DNA of 39,983 nt, taken from positions 1 to 39,983 of the forward strand of contig CANQQF010000012.1 in NCBI GenBank assembly GCA_947625985.1, read 5' to 3'. Origin of the DNA: an uncultured Clostridia bacterium (GTDB lineage Bacteria; Bacillota_A; Clostridia; TANB77; CAG-508). The notes below the pieces were generated by a model, which had not been told where the DNA came from, searched no databases, and saw nothing but the letters and a program-made list of their open reading frames with translations. Shown one piece after another: positions 30,604 through 37,496 of this stretch. The position numbers and the translations under genes are program-made. The first letter of the stretch is position 1; each line of letters opens with the position of its first letter.

Positions 30604-31942
30604 CTCCTATCATAGGAAGTAATTGTTTTATCACTTTCCATATCCCCATTACTAAATATCTAAGAGCATCTTCACAATGATCATCTTGCTTGATAGGTAC
30701 TTCTTTTCCTTTTTCAAGTAAGTCCTCATCATATTCATATTTATACATCTCATCTATCAAATGCTCTTGTTTTGGCGATATAAAAAGACGTTGAAAGCTC
30801 AACATCTTTTGTACTCTGCTAATTCCTAAAGAAACATCATTTTTAGCATCTTTTATGATCACATCAAAGCATACTCTTTTAATTTCCTCAGCAAGTCCTT
30901 TAGCCGATGGGTCTATAAACACATATAAGATTTTTAATCCAGTTTCTTTTTCAATTTTTTCTTTAAATTCTTTAAATTCTGATGCATATTCACTTGGTGA
31001 TTTTTGCTTTCCAGTTTCACGTCCACTGTGATAGTATTCATCTACTCCTCTAATACACTTATCTTTGTAGTCGAATCCAAAACATTCATAAGTCGTTGCA
31101 TTCATTTGTCCATAGTCTACCGCTATATACAAACGATTCATATTTTTTAAATTTTCCTTAGTGCATTCTTTTACATGAATTTCTTCTTTGAACATGTAAT
31201 ATATTAACTCATCAATACCAGTACATAATCCTAACCACAACCAACGATACATTTTTTCATCTAATTTTTCTAGAATTTCTGCTGCTTGAATAAGTTTCTT
31301 TCCTAACCATGACACTGGTACATCTCTATAATCGGTATGAACATGAATAGCATCTTCTCTAAGTTTCATTTTATCAAGCCATAACATAATTTCAGCTTTT
31401 GGATTCTTTGGAGGATTGAAATAATATTCCATTACAAATTCTTCATCATTTCCCCTAATAAATGTTGCTTCAATATTTTGAAGTTCATCTATTCCGTCAC
31501 CTTTATCAAAAAACTCTGTTAATTCATCAAGTTCTACTAATACAATAGGTCTATCTTCATCAATCATACCTTTGGTATCATCTATAGAATCATTTCCAGT
31601 AAAATAAATAGTATTTCCAGTTGGAAGATATGTAATTTGCATAGGACTAACTGTTATTTTAAACTTTTTTTTGTTTAACTTAAGCCGATGAATCGCACGT
31701 AAGCACTCTTTAAAAACAGTTTTTTTTAGTTTATTATGGAATTTTCTTAAAATAACTACCGAACCAGGCTTTTTATCAATGATTCTTCTTATTGCTCTTA
31801 AAGCCCCACGACTTGATTTTGTTCCAGCACGTCCACTTGTATAAATTTGATGAGTGTGAGTTATATCACCAAAGCTTTCATAATATTTTGGTATGATTAA
31901 ATCTTTAATATTAACTACAGTCTTAGTATTTAGAGAGAGCAT
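30581..31942 (-). CDS. terL: Terminase large subunit (PBSX type)
   Basis: About 453 residues from the ATG at 31942 (a TTG at 31948 is also in frame). ATPase: Walker A variant SGRAGTKSS near residue 38, KFHNKLKKTVFKECLRAIHR after it, and Walker B RPIVLVELDEL near 130. Nuclease: LYIAVDYGQMNATTYECFGF, LYVFIDPSAKG and DDHCEDALRYLVMGIW give the acidic triad. It translocates and cuts DNA during packaging. It overlaps the small subunit by 20 bases. Confidence 0.96.
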   Translation of the reverse strand: MLSLNTKTVVNIKDLIIPKYYESFGDITHTHQIYTSGRAGTKSSRGALRAIRRIIDKKPGSVVILRKFHNKLKKTVFKECLRAIHRLKLNKKKFKITVSPMQITYLPTGNTIYFTGNDSIDDTKGMIDEDRPIVLVELDELTEFFDKGDGIDELQNIEATFIRGNDEEFVMEYYFNPPKNPKAEIMLWLDKMKLREDAIHVHTDYRDVPVSWLGKKLIQAAEILEKLDEKMYRWLWLGLCTGIDELIYYMFKEEIHVKECTKENLKNMNRLYIAVDYGQMNATTYECFGFDYKDKCIRGVDEYYHSGRETGKQKSPSEYASEFKEFKEKIEKETGLKILYVFIDPSAKGLAEEIKRVCFDVIIKDAKNDVSLGISRVQKMLSFQRLFISPKQEHLIDEMYKYEYDEDLLEKGKEVPIKQDDHCEDALRYLVMGIWKVIKQLLPMIGDDKEDVE

Positions 31943-32375
31943 CAACAATCACCACACTCTCATCTTCTTCATCTTTTGGCTGTGGTTTATCTCGCCATTG
32001 GTCTGGTTTCCTATTCTTTAACCATGCCATCGCCGCACCTACATCTGGAGGAATTTCTTTTTCCACTTCCTTAGTAACTCTTAACTCGTAGTTAGAAGTG
32101 GATGGATTTAAGAAACTTTCTTTTGTTACTTCTTTATATTTGTATCCCAATGCTCTTCTAAGTAAAGCATTTTCTACTTCATAATCAACTATTTCTTTTT
32201 CCTTTTTTAGAGTGTCCGATATGTCCGGATACTTCTTTTTCCATTCATTTAACGTTGAGCGGGATATTCCAACATTATGAGATATCTGTTCATCGGTTAG
32301 TCCTTCCCTTGCCCAACCACCAAGTAAAGTTAAGCCATCGGAAGTTAACCATTTCTCAACTTTACTTTTTGCCAT
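31923..32375 (-). CDS. terS: Terminase small subunit
   Basis: 150 residues. N-terminal helix-turn-helix with GLTDEQISHNVGISRSTLNE, then helices with DYEVENALLRRALGYKYKEV and a C-terminal GAAMAWLKNRKPDQWRDKPQ, the signature that marks TerS in Bacillota phages (recognises pac/cos DNA and activates TerL). The gene starts 2 bases after the 32378 gene. Confidence 0.92.
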   Translation of the reverse strand: MAKSKVEKWLTSDGLTLLGGWAREGLTDEQISHNVGISRSTLNEWKKKYPDISDTLKKEKEIVDYEVENALLRRALGYKYKEVTKESFLNPSTSNYELRVTKEVEKEIPPDVGAAMAWLKNRKPDQWRDKPQPKDEEDESVVIVDALSKY

Positions 32376-32377
32376 GA

Positions 32378-32602
32378 CTATTCTTCCTTATTCTCAGAGA
32401 TTTCTGTAATGTTTTCTTTTGGCTTTTTGTCTTTTACTACCTCAACAACTGGATAATCTCCTTCTTTTTTTTCTAGTAATTCTTTGCCTCTTTCTTCAGA
32501 AACTTCAAATTCTCTTCCATGAAGATAAATTTTGCCTTCTTTTTTTAAAGTTAGACTAGCATCCTTTCCATCTACAGTTTTAGCAATTACTCTTAATTTC
32601 AT
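32378..32602 (-). CDS. Small phage protein before terS
   Basis: 74 residues: MKLRVIAKTVDGKDASLTLK then an EVSEERGKELLEKKEGDYPV segment and an acidic tail. The VSEERGKELLEKG-type helix after a beta start resembles small phage proteins near terminase or connector genes (recalled). Function unknown. AAAGGAT-type site before the ATG. Confidence 0.7.
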   Translation of the reverse strand: MKLRVIAKTVDGKDASLTLKKEGKIYLHGREFEVSEERGKELLEKKEGDYPVVEVVKDKKPKENITEISENKEE

Positions 32603-32630
32603 TCATATCAAATCCTTTCTTTTATTTGTA

Positions 32631-32704
32631 TGGTTAAGGGAAATGGAATCGAACCATTTTCTTTAGGTAGAGAGCCTAATATTCTACCAATAAACTATCC
32701 CTTT
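32631..32704 (-). tRNA. tRNA-like gene, anticodon CTC (Glu?)
   Basis: The minus strand folds as a full cloverleaf of 74 nt including an encoded CCA. Acceptor AAAGGGA pairs with TCCCTTA except A1-A72. Next are TA at 8-9, D arm GTTT/GAAT with GG in the loop, and anticodon arm TTAGG/CCTAA around CTCTCTA (anticodon CTC). A 4-nt variable loop follows, then T arm AATGG/CCATT with TTCGATT. Oddities: mismatched 1-72 pair and a pyrimidine at position 37. Phage tRNAs are common; charging with glutamate is inferred from the anticodon only. Confidence 0.75.
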
Positions 32705-32709
32705 GACCT

Positions 32710-32982
32710 TTAGTTTTCTCCAATCTTGTAGCATTTATTTTCCCATTTTTTATAGGCATCTAAATATAATTCTTTCTTGTTTCCGTTATAAGTAAGTTTG
32801 TAAAACATTCCATCTCTTACGGTTGTATTTACTATTGCTTTATTATTTTGAGGTGTTTTGCAACTCCACACAATAAATACATCTTCTTCTGCAATTTCAA
32901 AATTATCAGTTTTTTCACTTCTGTTATTAAAGTAATCTACTACTGTTTTAATACATAATTTTTCAAATTCATTATTTTTCAT
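32710..32982 (-). CDS. DUF6275-like phage protein
   Basis: 90 residues: FEKLCIKTVVDYFNNRSEKT, EEDVFIVWSCKTPQNNKAIV and LTYNGNKKELYLDAYKKWEN. This pattern (EDVFVVWSCKTLQNNKA..., KQELYLDAYKKWEN) is the DUF6275 family, frequent in the pre-terminase region of Bacillota phages. Function unknown. It lies just upstream of the tRNA. Confidence 0.8.
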   Translation of the reverse strand: MKNNEFEKLCIKTVVDYFNNRSEKTDNFEIAEEDVFIVWSCKTPQNNKAIVNTTVRDGMFYKLTYNGNKKELYLDAYKKWENKCYKIGEN

Positions 32983-33019
32983 TTTCTTTTCCTCTTTCTT
33001 TCTATTCCGTCAATTTTCC

Positions 33020-33244
33020 TCATTTTTGACGCGTTCTTTTTAATTCATGACATTTTGTCATTTCCAAATCAATCATGTCGTATGGTGAATCTTGGTTAAG
33101 CTCCACATCGTGCTTTACAACGATTGCTCTTTTATAGATTGTTCTATCTAACTGATTGATACACCATCTTACTTGCTCATCGCTATAAGCATAAGCTACT
33201 AATTCATAACCTTGTAATCCAAAAGCATAAATTCTATAGATCAT
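33020..33244 (-). CDS. Small hypothetical protein
   Basis: 74 residues: MIYRIYAFGLQGYELVAYAY then QVRWCINQLDRTIYKRAIVV and a basic end. Mixed alpha/beta, not recognised. Its ATG overlaps the TGA of the DUF3789-like gene. Confidence 0.7.
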   Translation of the reverse strand: MIYRIYAFGLQGYELVAYAYSDEQVRWCINQLDRTIYKRAIVVKHDVELNQDSPYDMIDLEMTKCHELKRTRQK

Positions 33245-33330
33245 TTATCGTCCTTTCCTACTTGACATAGACACATAACAAAAATGCCTAAAAATGCACC
33301 AATAAATAATCCAGATAAAAATAATATCAT
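33241..33330 (-). CDS. DUF3789-like membrane miniprotein
   Basis: 29 residues: MILFLSGLFIGAFLGIFVMC then LCQVGKDDK. One membrane span with GxFxGxFxMCLxQ, as in the DUF3789 family of 30-residue phage peptides. AGGGAGGAG lies 8 bases before the ATG. Start and stop overlap both neighbours by 4 bases. Function unknown. Confidence 0.78.
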   Translation of the reverse strand: MILFLSGLFIGAFLGIFVMCLCQVGKDDK

Positions 33331-33419
33331 TTACAATTCTCCTCCCTTGGACATCCTTTACAATTTGGATGTTTCATACATAACTTAAAATTAAATTTCT
33401 TCTTTTTATTCTTTTTCAT
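33327..33419 (-). CDS. Cysteine-rich miniprotein
   Basis: 30 residues: a Lys-rich head (MKKNKKKKFNFKLC) followed by MKHPNCKGCPREENCK. Four Cys in the last 17 residues suggest a small metal-binding knuckle. AGAAGGA before the ATG and a 4-base stop/start overlap with the next gene support it as real. Confidence 0.65.
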   Translation of the reverse strand: MKKNKKKKFNFKLCMKHPNCKGCPREENCK

Positions 33420-33440
33420 ATGATTCCTTCTTTGTTTCTA

Positions 33441-33552
33441 CTCGCACGTACTAAGTTCATTTATTAGAAAAGAAGGTGAGTTGACTATATTTCATAAAAT
33501 GAAAAGTTTTTTTTAGAACATGTAGGTGATATTTTTTTTCTTAGTTTGCGAG
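33441..33552. repeat. Long-range inverted repeat after the candidate RNA
   Basis: CTCGC-ACGT-ACTAAG at 33441-33455 and CTTAGT-TT-GCGAG at 33540-33552 are complementary (11 bp, with an internal loop) across 84 AT-rich bases that contain a smaller dyad TTTCAT/ATGAAA (33491-33505). It could form an mRNA structure just downstream of the RNA terminator, or be a late promoter or packaging-site element. No open frame lies in it. Confidence 0.55.
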
Positions 33553-33559
33553 CACAAAC

Positions 33560-33581
33560 AAAAAAGGAACTAATTAGTTCC
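33560..33581 (-). terminator. Intrinsic terminator of candidate RNA
   Basis: GGAACTAATTAGTTCC is a perfect 8-bp self-complementary palindrome followed by TTTTTT on the minus strand. It ends the structured RNA and would also block read-through from the activator gene into the terminase region. Confidence 0.8.
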
Positions 33582-33818
33582 AGAAAGAAGTTGATGTCGT
33601 TAGTATCTTTTTTTATAGATACCATGAAAGCTATTATCAACGATTTTTTCCGCAGCCGCTAAGCCACTCCTTCGCCACCATGGGTAGAACTGGGATTACC
33701 AGGCACATGCTAATCTCACAAACGTACTTCCTACCACCGTTTTTAAACAATAACTTTCATGCTACCTACAAAGGGTAGCAAGAATAAAAAGGGTCACTGG
33801 AATTTCTAATTGTTCCAT
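33560..33818 (-). ncRNA. Candidate structured RNA at start of late region
   Basis: About 260 nt, unusually GC-rich in its middle for this genome, with no gene. Elements in order: hairpin GCTACC/GGTAGC (33779-33761). A 16-bp long-range stem follows, CATGAAAGTTATTGTT (33761-33746) with GATAATAGCTTTCATG (33638-33623). Inside it are GGTAG(G)AA/TTCTACC (33735-33728 with 33689-33683), which encloses GTACGT/ATGTGC and CTGG/CCAG hairpins, and a GC-rich loop. Then come GTATCT/AGATAC and the terminator hairpin. GTTGAT/ATCAAC would be an alternative pairing. Known classes (tmRNA, 6S, RNase P, SRP) do not fit. Confidence 0.65.
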
Positions 33819-33824
33819 AATACA

Positions 33825-33860
33825 ATTTTACCATAGCTAAACGGTATCAAAAGGTATCAA
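33825..33860 (-). promoter_or_regulatory. Promoter of candidate RNA with tandem TTGATACC sites
   Basis: An extended -10, TGG-TAAAAT (33833-33825), lies upstream of the RNA. Two direct copies of TTGATACC (33860-33853 and 33850-33843) sit 10 bases apart, one helical turn. Distances from -10 (14 and 24) do not fit a plain -35, so they may be sites for an activator, such as the ArpU-like protein whose stop codon they overlap. Confidence 0.5.
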
Positions 33861-34288
33861 TTGCACTTGACATGCATTTTTTTATAACGTAAATATTTTG
33901 TTTTTGAGTATCCTTCGCTATGATGTAATAATTTATCTATTTCTCTCCAGCTCTTTTTTTCATCATATTTTAAATATTCAATATATCCTATTTCATCATA
34001 TTGACTTAGTCTTTGTATTTCCTTAGCAATATATGCTTTCCAAGAATAAATCGCTGCAACTAACCCGTATATTTTAGTGTCTAACTCCTCATCTTTAGAT
34101 ACATAATTTAAAAATGAATCTATATTGGTATGTGAACTATCTACTACTATGTCTTTAATCTTAACTGCTCCTGGTTGTGTTTTTAAAAAATTGATATTTC
34201 TTTGGGTAGCATAAACATCTAATTCATTTTCTAAATGCTTTATCTCATTCTTTGCTTCTCTAATAGTTAAATGTTTCTCTAGTATCAT
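33857..34288 (-). CDS. ArpU/sigma-like late transcription activator
   Basis: 143 residues. Helical N-terminus, then IYSWKAYIAKEIQRLSQYDE, and a C-terminal YDEKKSWREIDKLLHHSEGY followed by SKTKYLRYKK, a sigma region-4-like helix-turn-helix as in ArpU/RinA-type regulators encoded just before the terminase genes. Such proteins switch on the late operon. It would act on the promoter region immediately downstream. TTG-free ATG start with GAGGGAT-type site. Confidence 0.72.
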   Translation of the reverse strand: MILEKHLTIREAKNEIKHLENELDVYATQRNINFLKTQPGAVKIKDIVVDSSHTNIDSFLNYVSKDEELDTKIYGLVAAIYSWKAYIAKEIQRLSQYDEIGYIEYLKYDEKKSWREIDKLLHHSEGYSKTKYLRYKKMHVKCN

Positions 34289-34291
34289 AAA

Positions 34292-34672
34292 TTATCCCTC
34301 CATAATCTCTTTTAATTCTTCTTCTAAATAGACTCTGTTTTTATAAGGTTGATTTAGTTGTTTACTCCTTTTTCCTATTGCTGCAAGCATTAATTTCCTG
34401 TTTTCTTTCCCGTTATTTAATTTTTGTACATTATTTTTATATTCATGAAACAATTCTACATTATTTTTGAATTGCCTTCTTTCTTTTAAAACTTTTTTTA
34501 ATTCTTTACACAATCTATAGCATTTTTTTGTATCCATTGTGTTATTTTCAACATAATGATATAGATCGGATAACTTATAGTTATAGTTAGACATTTCACT
34601 AGAGATTGAAGATTCAAAATCATCTATTTCATCTAATATATTACTTACCTCTATAATTTTTTCTAGTATCAT
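34292..34672 (-). CDS. Helical hypothetical protein
   Basis: 126 residues, mostly predicted helix: MILEKIIEVSNILDEIDDFE, then a basic NRKLMLAAIGKRSKQLNQPY. Its first residues (MILEK) are the same as the downstream activator's, a likely shared start context rather than homology. It directly precedes the activator by 3 bases. Not recognised. Confidence 0.65.
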   Translation of the reverse strand: MILEKIIEVSNILDEIDDFESSISSEMSNYNYKLSDLYHYVENNTMDTKKCYRLCKELKKVLKERRQFKNNVELFHEYKNNVQKLNNGKENRKLMLAAIGKRSKQLNQPYKNRVYLEEELKEIMEG

Positions 34673-34683
34673 ATCTCACTCTC

Positions 34684-34944
34684 CTATTTTCTTTGTAAAA
34701 TTTTGTTTTGCATTTCTAACGCATATAATAACTTGCTTGGTTCATTACCACAATTAAGTTTATATTCTTCAATAATTTTGTTATTTAATTCTATTGCTTG
34801 TTTCCTTTGCTTTTCTAATTCATTAATATAATTTATCAATTCAAGTTCTTCTTGATTTTGATATTGAGTGCCGCCACAAATTTCTGTATACATAATTCTT
34901 CGACTTAAATTCTCTTTTATTTCTTTAAATCTCTCTTTTGTCAT
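34684..34944 (-). CDS. Helical hypothetical protein
   Basis: 86 residues: MTKERFKEIKENLSRRIMYT, then two coiled segments (EELELINYINELEKQRKQ and EMQNKILQRK). Not recognised. It overlaps the upstream membrane protein gene by 20 bases. Confidence 0.65.
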   Translation of the reverse strand: MTKERFKEIKENLSRRIMYTEICGGTQYQNQEELELINYINELEKQRKQAIELNNKIIEEYKLNCGNEPSKLLYALEMQNKILQRK

Positions 34945-35221
34945 TGCTAAAATCCCCTTTTAAAATTTCTAACATTTCTTTTTGAAAATCAGAAGGTAAC
35001 ACTTCACCCCAACAATAAATTTTCTCTATTGCTTTGGCACTACGTTCTTTTAATTTAACATTATCTTTAGCAAGTTCTGCATTCATTTCTAAAAGCTCTT
35101 TTGAATTGCTTTTAAAATTAAGTCTTTCTATTTTTCTACCCAACATCACCAAAGATTCAGCTATAGAAAAACCTAAAACAGTTCCGATAATAATAGTTAA
35201 TATAATAGCCATTCTAATCAT
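34925..35221 (-). CDS. Membrane-anchored coiled-coil protein
   Basis: 98 residues: N-terminal span MAIILTIIIGTVLGFSIAES (about 4-23) followed by a coiled coil (SKELLEMNAELAKDNVKLKE) and an acidic tail. Possibly DUF-type phage membrane protein; function unknown. The start overlaps the end of the 35214 gene. Confidence 0.65.
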   Translation of the reverse strand: MIRMAIILTIIIGTVLGFSIAESLVMLGRKIERLNFKSNSKELLEMNAELAKDNVKLKERSAKAIEKIYCWGEVLPSDFQKEMLEILKGDFSNDKREI

Positions 35222-35567
35222 CTCCTATCTTATAACAATAATTTTCAAATTGTTCTTTAGTTAAAAGTGTTTTAATATCTTTTTTGGGAATTATTTCTGC
35301 AATTGCCCCTCCATTTGTTTCAGTTTCTACACTTGCATAAGTAAAAGAAGTATTAACTAAAATCACTTTATGCCCATTAACATAATCTCCAATTTCAATT
35401 AAATCTATTGGATTAACACTTGCTACAACATTTCCTATGCTAACGAGTTCTATGTCATTTTTGTACCTAATATTTACGTTATTGTTGCTCTGGAAACTTA
35501 TGATTTGTCCAATACCCAATTTTCGATTCAGTTTATTATAACAATACATTCCTGTTTCTAAATTCAT
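35214..35567 (-). CDS. Beta-rich hypothetical protein
   Basis: 117 residues. MNLETGMYCYNKLNRKLGIG, then DLIEIGDYVNGHKVILVN, and a C-terminal IKTLLTKEQFENYCYKIG helix. The pattern (GDYVNG..V, KTILTKEQFE) is common among small uncharacterised proteins of Bacillota phages. An SH3-like barrel is likely; role unknown. Confidence 0.7.
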   Translation of the reverse strand: MNLETGMYCYNKLNRKLGIGQIISFQSNNNVNIRYKNDIELVSIGNVVASVNPIDLIEIGDYVNGHKVILVNTSFTYASVETETNGGAIAEIIPKKDIKTLLTKEQFENYCYKIGDD

Positions 35568-35980
35568 AACCCAAGCTCCTCCAATGTATATTCTTTATTT
35601 AATTTCATGTTCTTGTACATCGAACCTTTTTTAAAATACGGTAAGCAAAAATTATCATCATCATCATATTCAGAACTATAAACAATATTAATATATTGAA
35701 CATCGTCGCCTATATCCATCTCTCGTTTTCTAATAAATTCAATCCTATCTCTAAAAGGTCTAATAACACCACTTAGATATTTTCTTTCTGATTCATCAAG
35801 TATTGGTTCTTCTACTTCTAAAGTTAGTTTTAATTTTTTACCACAATTTTTAATAATAAATTTTCTTTCTTCATTTGTAAAATAATTTTCTTTATAAAAT
35901 TCAACAATATCATATTTAATATCATCATCAAAACAATCAAATTCATAGTCATTAATATAAACTTCTTTTTCTAATTTCAT
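35564..35980 (-). CDS. Hypothetical protein with acidic centre
   Basis: 138 residues: MKLEKEVYINDYEFDCFDDD, RKYLSGVIRPFRDRIEFIRK, then VYSSEYDDDDNFCLPYFKKG and a terminal YTLEELGL. The SGVIRPF(R/K)(D/N)(R/K) stretch with a following FIRK recurs in a family of small phage proteins (recalled). Function unknown. It shares 4 bases with the next gene. Confidence 0.7.
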   Translation of the reverse strand: MKLEKEVYINDYEFDCFDDDIKYDIVEFYKENYFTNEERKFIIKNCGKKLKLTLEVEEPILDESERKYLSGVIRPFRDRIEFIRKREMDIGDDVQYINIVYSSEYDDDDNFCLPYFKKGSMYKNMKLNKEYTLEELGL

Positions 35981-35994
35981 TTTATTTCACTTCC

Positions 35995-36159
35995 TTATCT
36001 AACATAAACTATTTCATTTTCTGGACAAAACCAAATTCTTCCATCAGCTTCTTGAATATGTACTGTCATACTTCTTCCAGTTGGTTTGAAATGCTTAATG
36101 ACTATTCCTTTATGTCCATCATAAGTTTCAACATATTTTCCTATTAAATTATTTTCCAT
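35995..36159 (-). CDS. Small SH3-like protein
   Basis: 54 residues from the ATG at 36159: MENNLIGKYVETYDGHKGIV, then IKHFKPTGRSMTVHIQEADG and ICPENE-type end. A GKYVxTYDGxKGIV...TVHIQEADGRIWFCP pattern suggests a compact SH3-like barrel. It overlaps the 36149 gene by 11 bases and fills a gap that would otherwise be empty. Confidence 0.65.
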   Translation of the reverse strand: MENNLIGKYVETYDGHKGIVIKHFKPTGRSMTVHIQEADGRIWFCPENEIVYVR

Positions 36160-36496
36160 TTTTACCTCTTTCTAATATTTCTAATAAATTATCAACTTCA
36201 TCAGTTGCAAGCTCATTTTGAGCATATTCAATTTTTAAATGTGTAAAGTGAGAAATATATCCTCCGTGTTCTTCTATATAGTCTATTGTTTCATTGATAA
36301 TCTTATTTTTTTCTTCTAATTGGTGTTGTAAAGTATATATTGCTAATAAACCAGCACTTTCAATTCTTCTAAAACCTTCATCTTGTAAATCAAAAGCATT
36401 TTTTAATGTTGCAATACCTTCTTCAATTATTTGTTCATCATCCCAAGTATTAGCCCATAATATATCTTTTAATTTTTGTATTTCTTCTTTATTCAT
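36149..36496 (-). CDS. Acidic helical hypothetical protein
   Basis: 115 residues: NKEEIQKLKDILWANTWDDE, YTLQHQLEEKNKIINETIDY. It is helical and acidic, not recognised. It overlaps the upstream gene by 4 bases. Confidence 0.68.
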   Translation of the reverse strand: MNKEEIQKLKDILWANTWDDEQIIEEGIATLKNAFDLQDEGFRRIESAGLLAIYTLQHQLEEKNKIINETIDYIEEHGGYISHFTHLKIEYAQNELATDEVDNLLEILERGKNGK

Positions 36497-36759
36497 CTAA
36501 CCACCTCATATCCTAATTTTCTTAAAGCATCGCAAATTGGCTTGAAAGTATTATCCTCGGTGTTCCACATATTTTCATAAATATAATCTCTTATTTCTTT
36601 TTGCTTTTCTTTATCATCAGTTATTTTTTCAAGTCTATTATAAATTGCTCGTTCTTTTCCTCTAACACTTCGATAATCAACATAATCATCATCTTCTATT
36701 TCAAACAATTCCATTTCTAAATATTGAATTTCTATAATATCTTTTAGATTAATTTTCAT
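36493..36759 (-). CDS. Acidic hypothetical protein
   Basis: 88 residues: MKINLKDIIEIQYLEMELFE, then acidic and basic clusters (EIEDDDYVDYRSVRGKERAI) and ending CDALRKLGYEVVR. Not recognised. It overlaps the upstream paralogue-pair member by 11 bases. Confidence 0.65.
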   Translation of the reverse strand: MKINLKDIIEIQYLEMELFEIEDDDYVDYRSVRGKERAIYNRLEKITDDKEKQKEIRDYIYENMWNTEDNTFKPICDALRKLGYEVVR

Positions 36760-36973
36760 CTAACCACCCTAAATCTTTGCATTTGTTATATATTGCTTGT
36801 AATTCTTCCATATCAATAGTGTTAAAAATATTATCCAAACACTCTATTTTAAAATCTTGTTGTGGTTTATAAAATAATATTTTAAATACTTTTTCAAAAG
36901 AATATACTAACCAATTAACATCATCTTGTATTTTTTCATATCCTAAATCTTCCAATGTAATATCTTTATTCAT
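36749..36973 (-). CDS. Small protein, tandem paralogue b
   Basis: 74 residues: ITLEDLGYEKIQDDVNWLVY, then FYKPQQDFKIECLD and EELQAIYNKCKDLGWLDEN. The order DLGYEK ... short beta segment ... ELQAI-KELGW is shared with the adjacent 36974-37189 protein, so the two probably arose by duplication. Small proteins of this family are repeated in many phage accessory regions (recalled). Function unknown. Confidence 0.7.
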   Translation of the reverse strand: MNKDITLEDLGYEKIQDDVNWLVYSFEKVFKILFYKPQQDFKIECLDNIFNTIDMEELQAIYNKCKDLGWLDEN

Positions 36974-37189
36974 TTATCGTTTCAGCTCCTTTACTTGTTG
37001 ATTTATAGCTTGTAATAATTCATAAGAAATAAAACATTCATCACAATCAATTCCATTTTGATAGAAAGCTAATTCGTTTCGTTTGCAACAACCATCTTCA
37101 CAATATTTTGTAAAGCTTACTATTGATGTATATATTGGTTCTTTATCTTGTATATATCCCAGCTTTTTAAACATATCTTTAGCATTCAT
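36974..37189 (-). CDS. Small Cys-rich protein, tandem paralogue a
   Basis: 71 residues: MNAKDMFKKLGYIQDKEPIY, CEDGCCKRNELAFYQNGIDC and ELLQAINQQVKELKR. Five Cys, in CxxxCC and CxxC, are not in the neighbour. The start codon shares one base with the upstream stop (37189). Paralogue of 36749-36973. Confidence 0.68.
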   Translation of the reverse strand: MNAKDMFKKLGYIQDKEPIYTSIVSFTKYCEDGCCKRNELAFYQNGIDCDECFISYELLQAINQQVKELKR

Positions 37190-37494
37190 TATTCATCATC
37201 CTTTGGCATTTCATAAATAATATTGTTAGTTTTTGTTGATAAAGTAGCATTTCCTGTATAATTTTTAACTTTTTGTGCTTCTACATCTCCTAAACATATA
37301 ATTCCTAAAATAGCATTATTTATTTCATCTAATACTTCTAATGCTCTTTTTTCTTTTGTGTATTTGCCAACATGTCCTACATTTTTTATTCCAATAAAAG
37401 TATCATCTGTATCAGTAAAACCATTCGCAATAAATAAACCATCATTTACTTTTAGCAATTGTCTTTTATCTTGACTTCTTATCCATAAATCCAT
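37189..37494 (-). CDS. Small hypothetical protein
   Basis: 101 residues: MDLWIRSQDKRQLLKVNDGL, then TGKYTKEKRALEVLDEIN-like helix and ICLGDVEAQKVKNYTGN. The KR(A/Q)LxVLDEI segment is common in small phage proteins with this start (recalled). Function unknown. Confidence 0.7.
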   Translation of the reverse strand: MDLWIRSQDKRQLLKVNDGLFIANGFTDTDDTFIGIKNVGHVGKYTKEKRALEVLDEINNAILGIICLGDVEAQKVKNYTGNATLSTKTNNIIYEMPKDDE

Positions 37495-37496
37495 AT

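Noticed and set aside
33560..33818. tmRNA, RNase P RNA, 6S RNA or SRP RNA
   Set aside because: Diagnostic sequence blocks and folds of these RNAs are missing; a chance CCTGGTAATCCCAG resemblance to Alu-type SRP text is not structural evidence.
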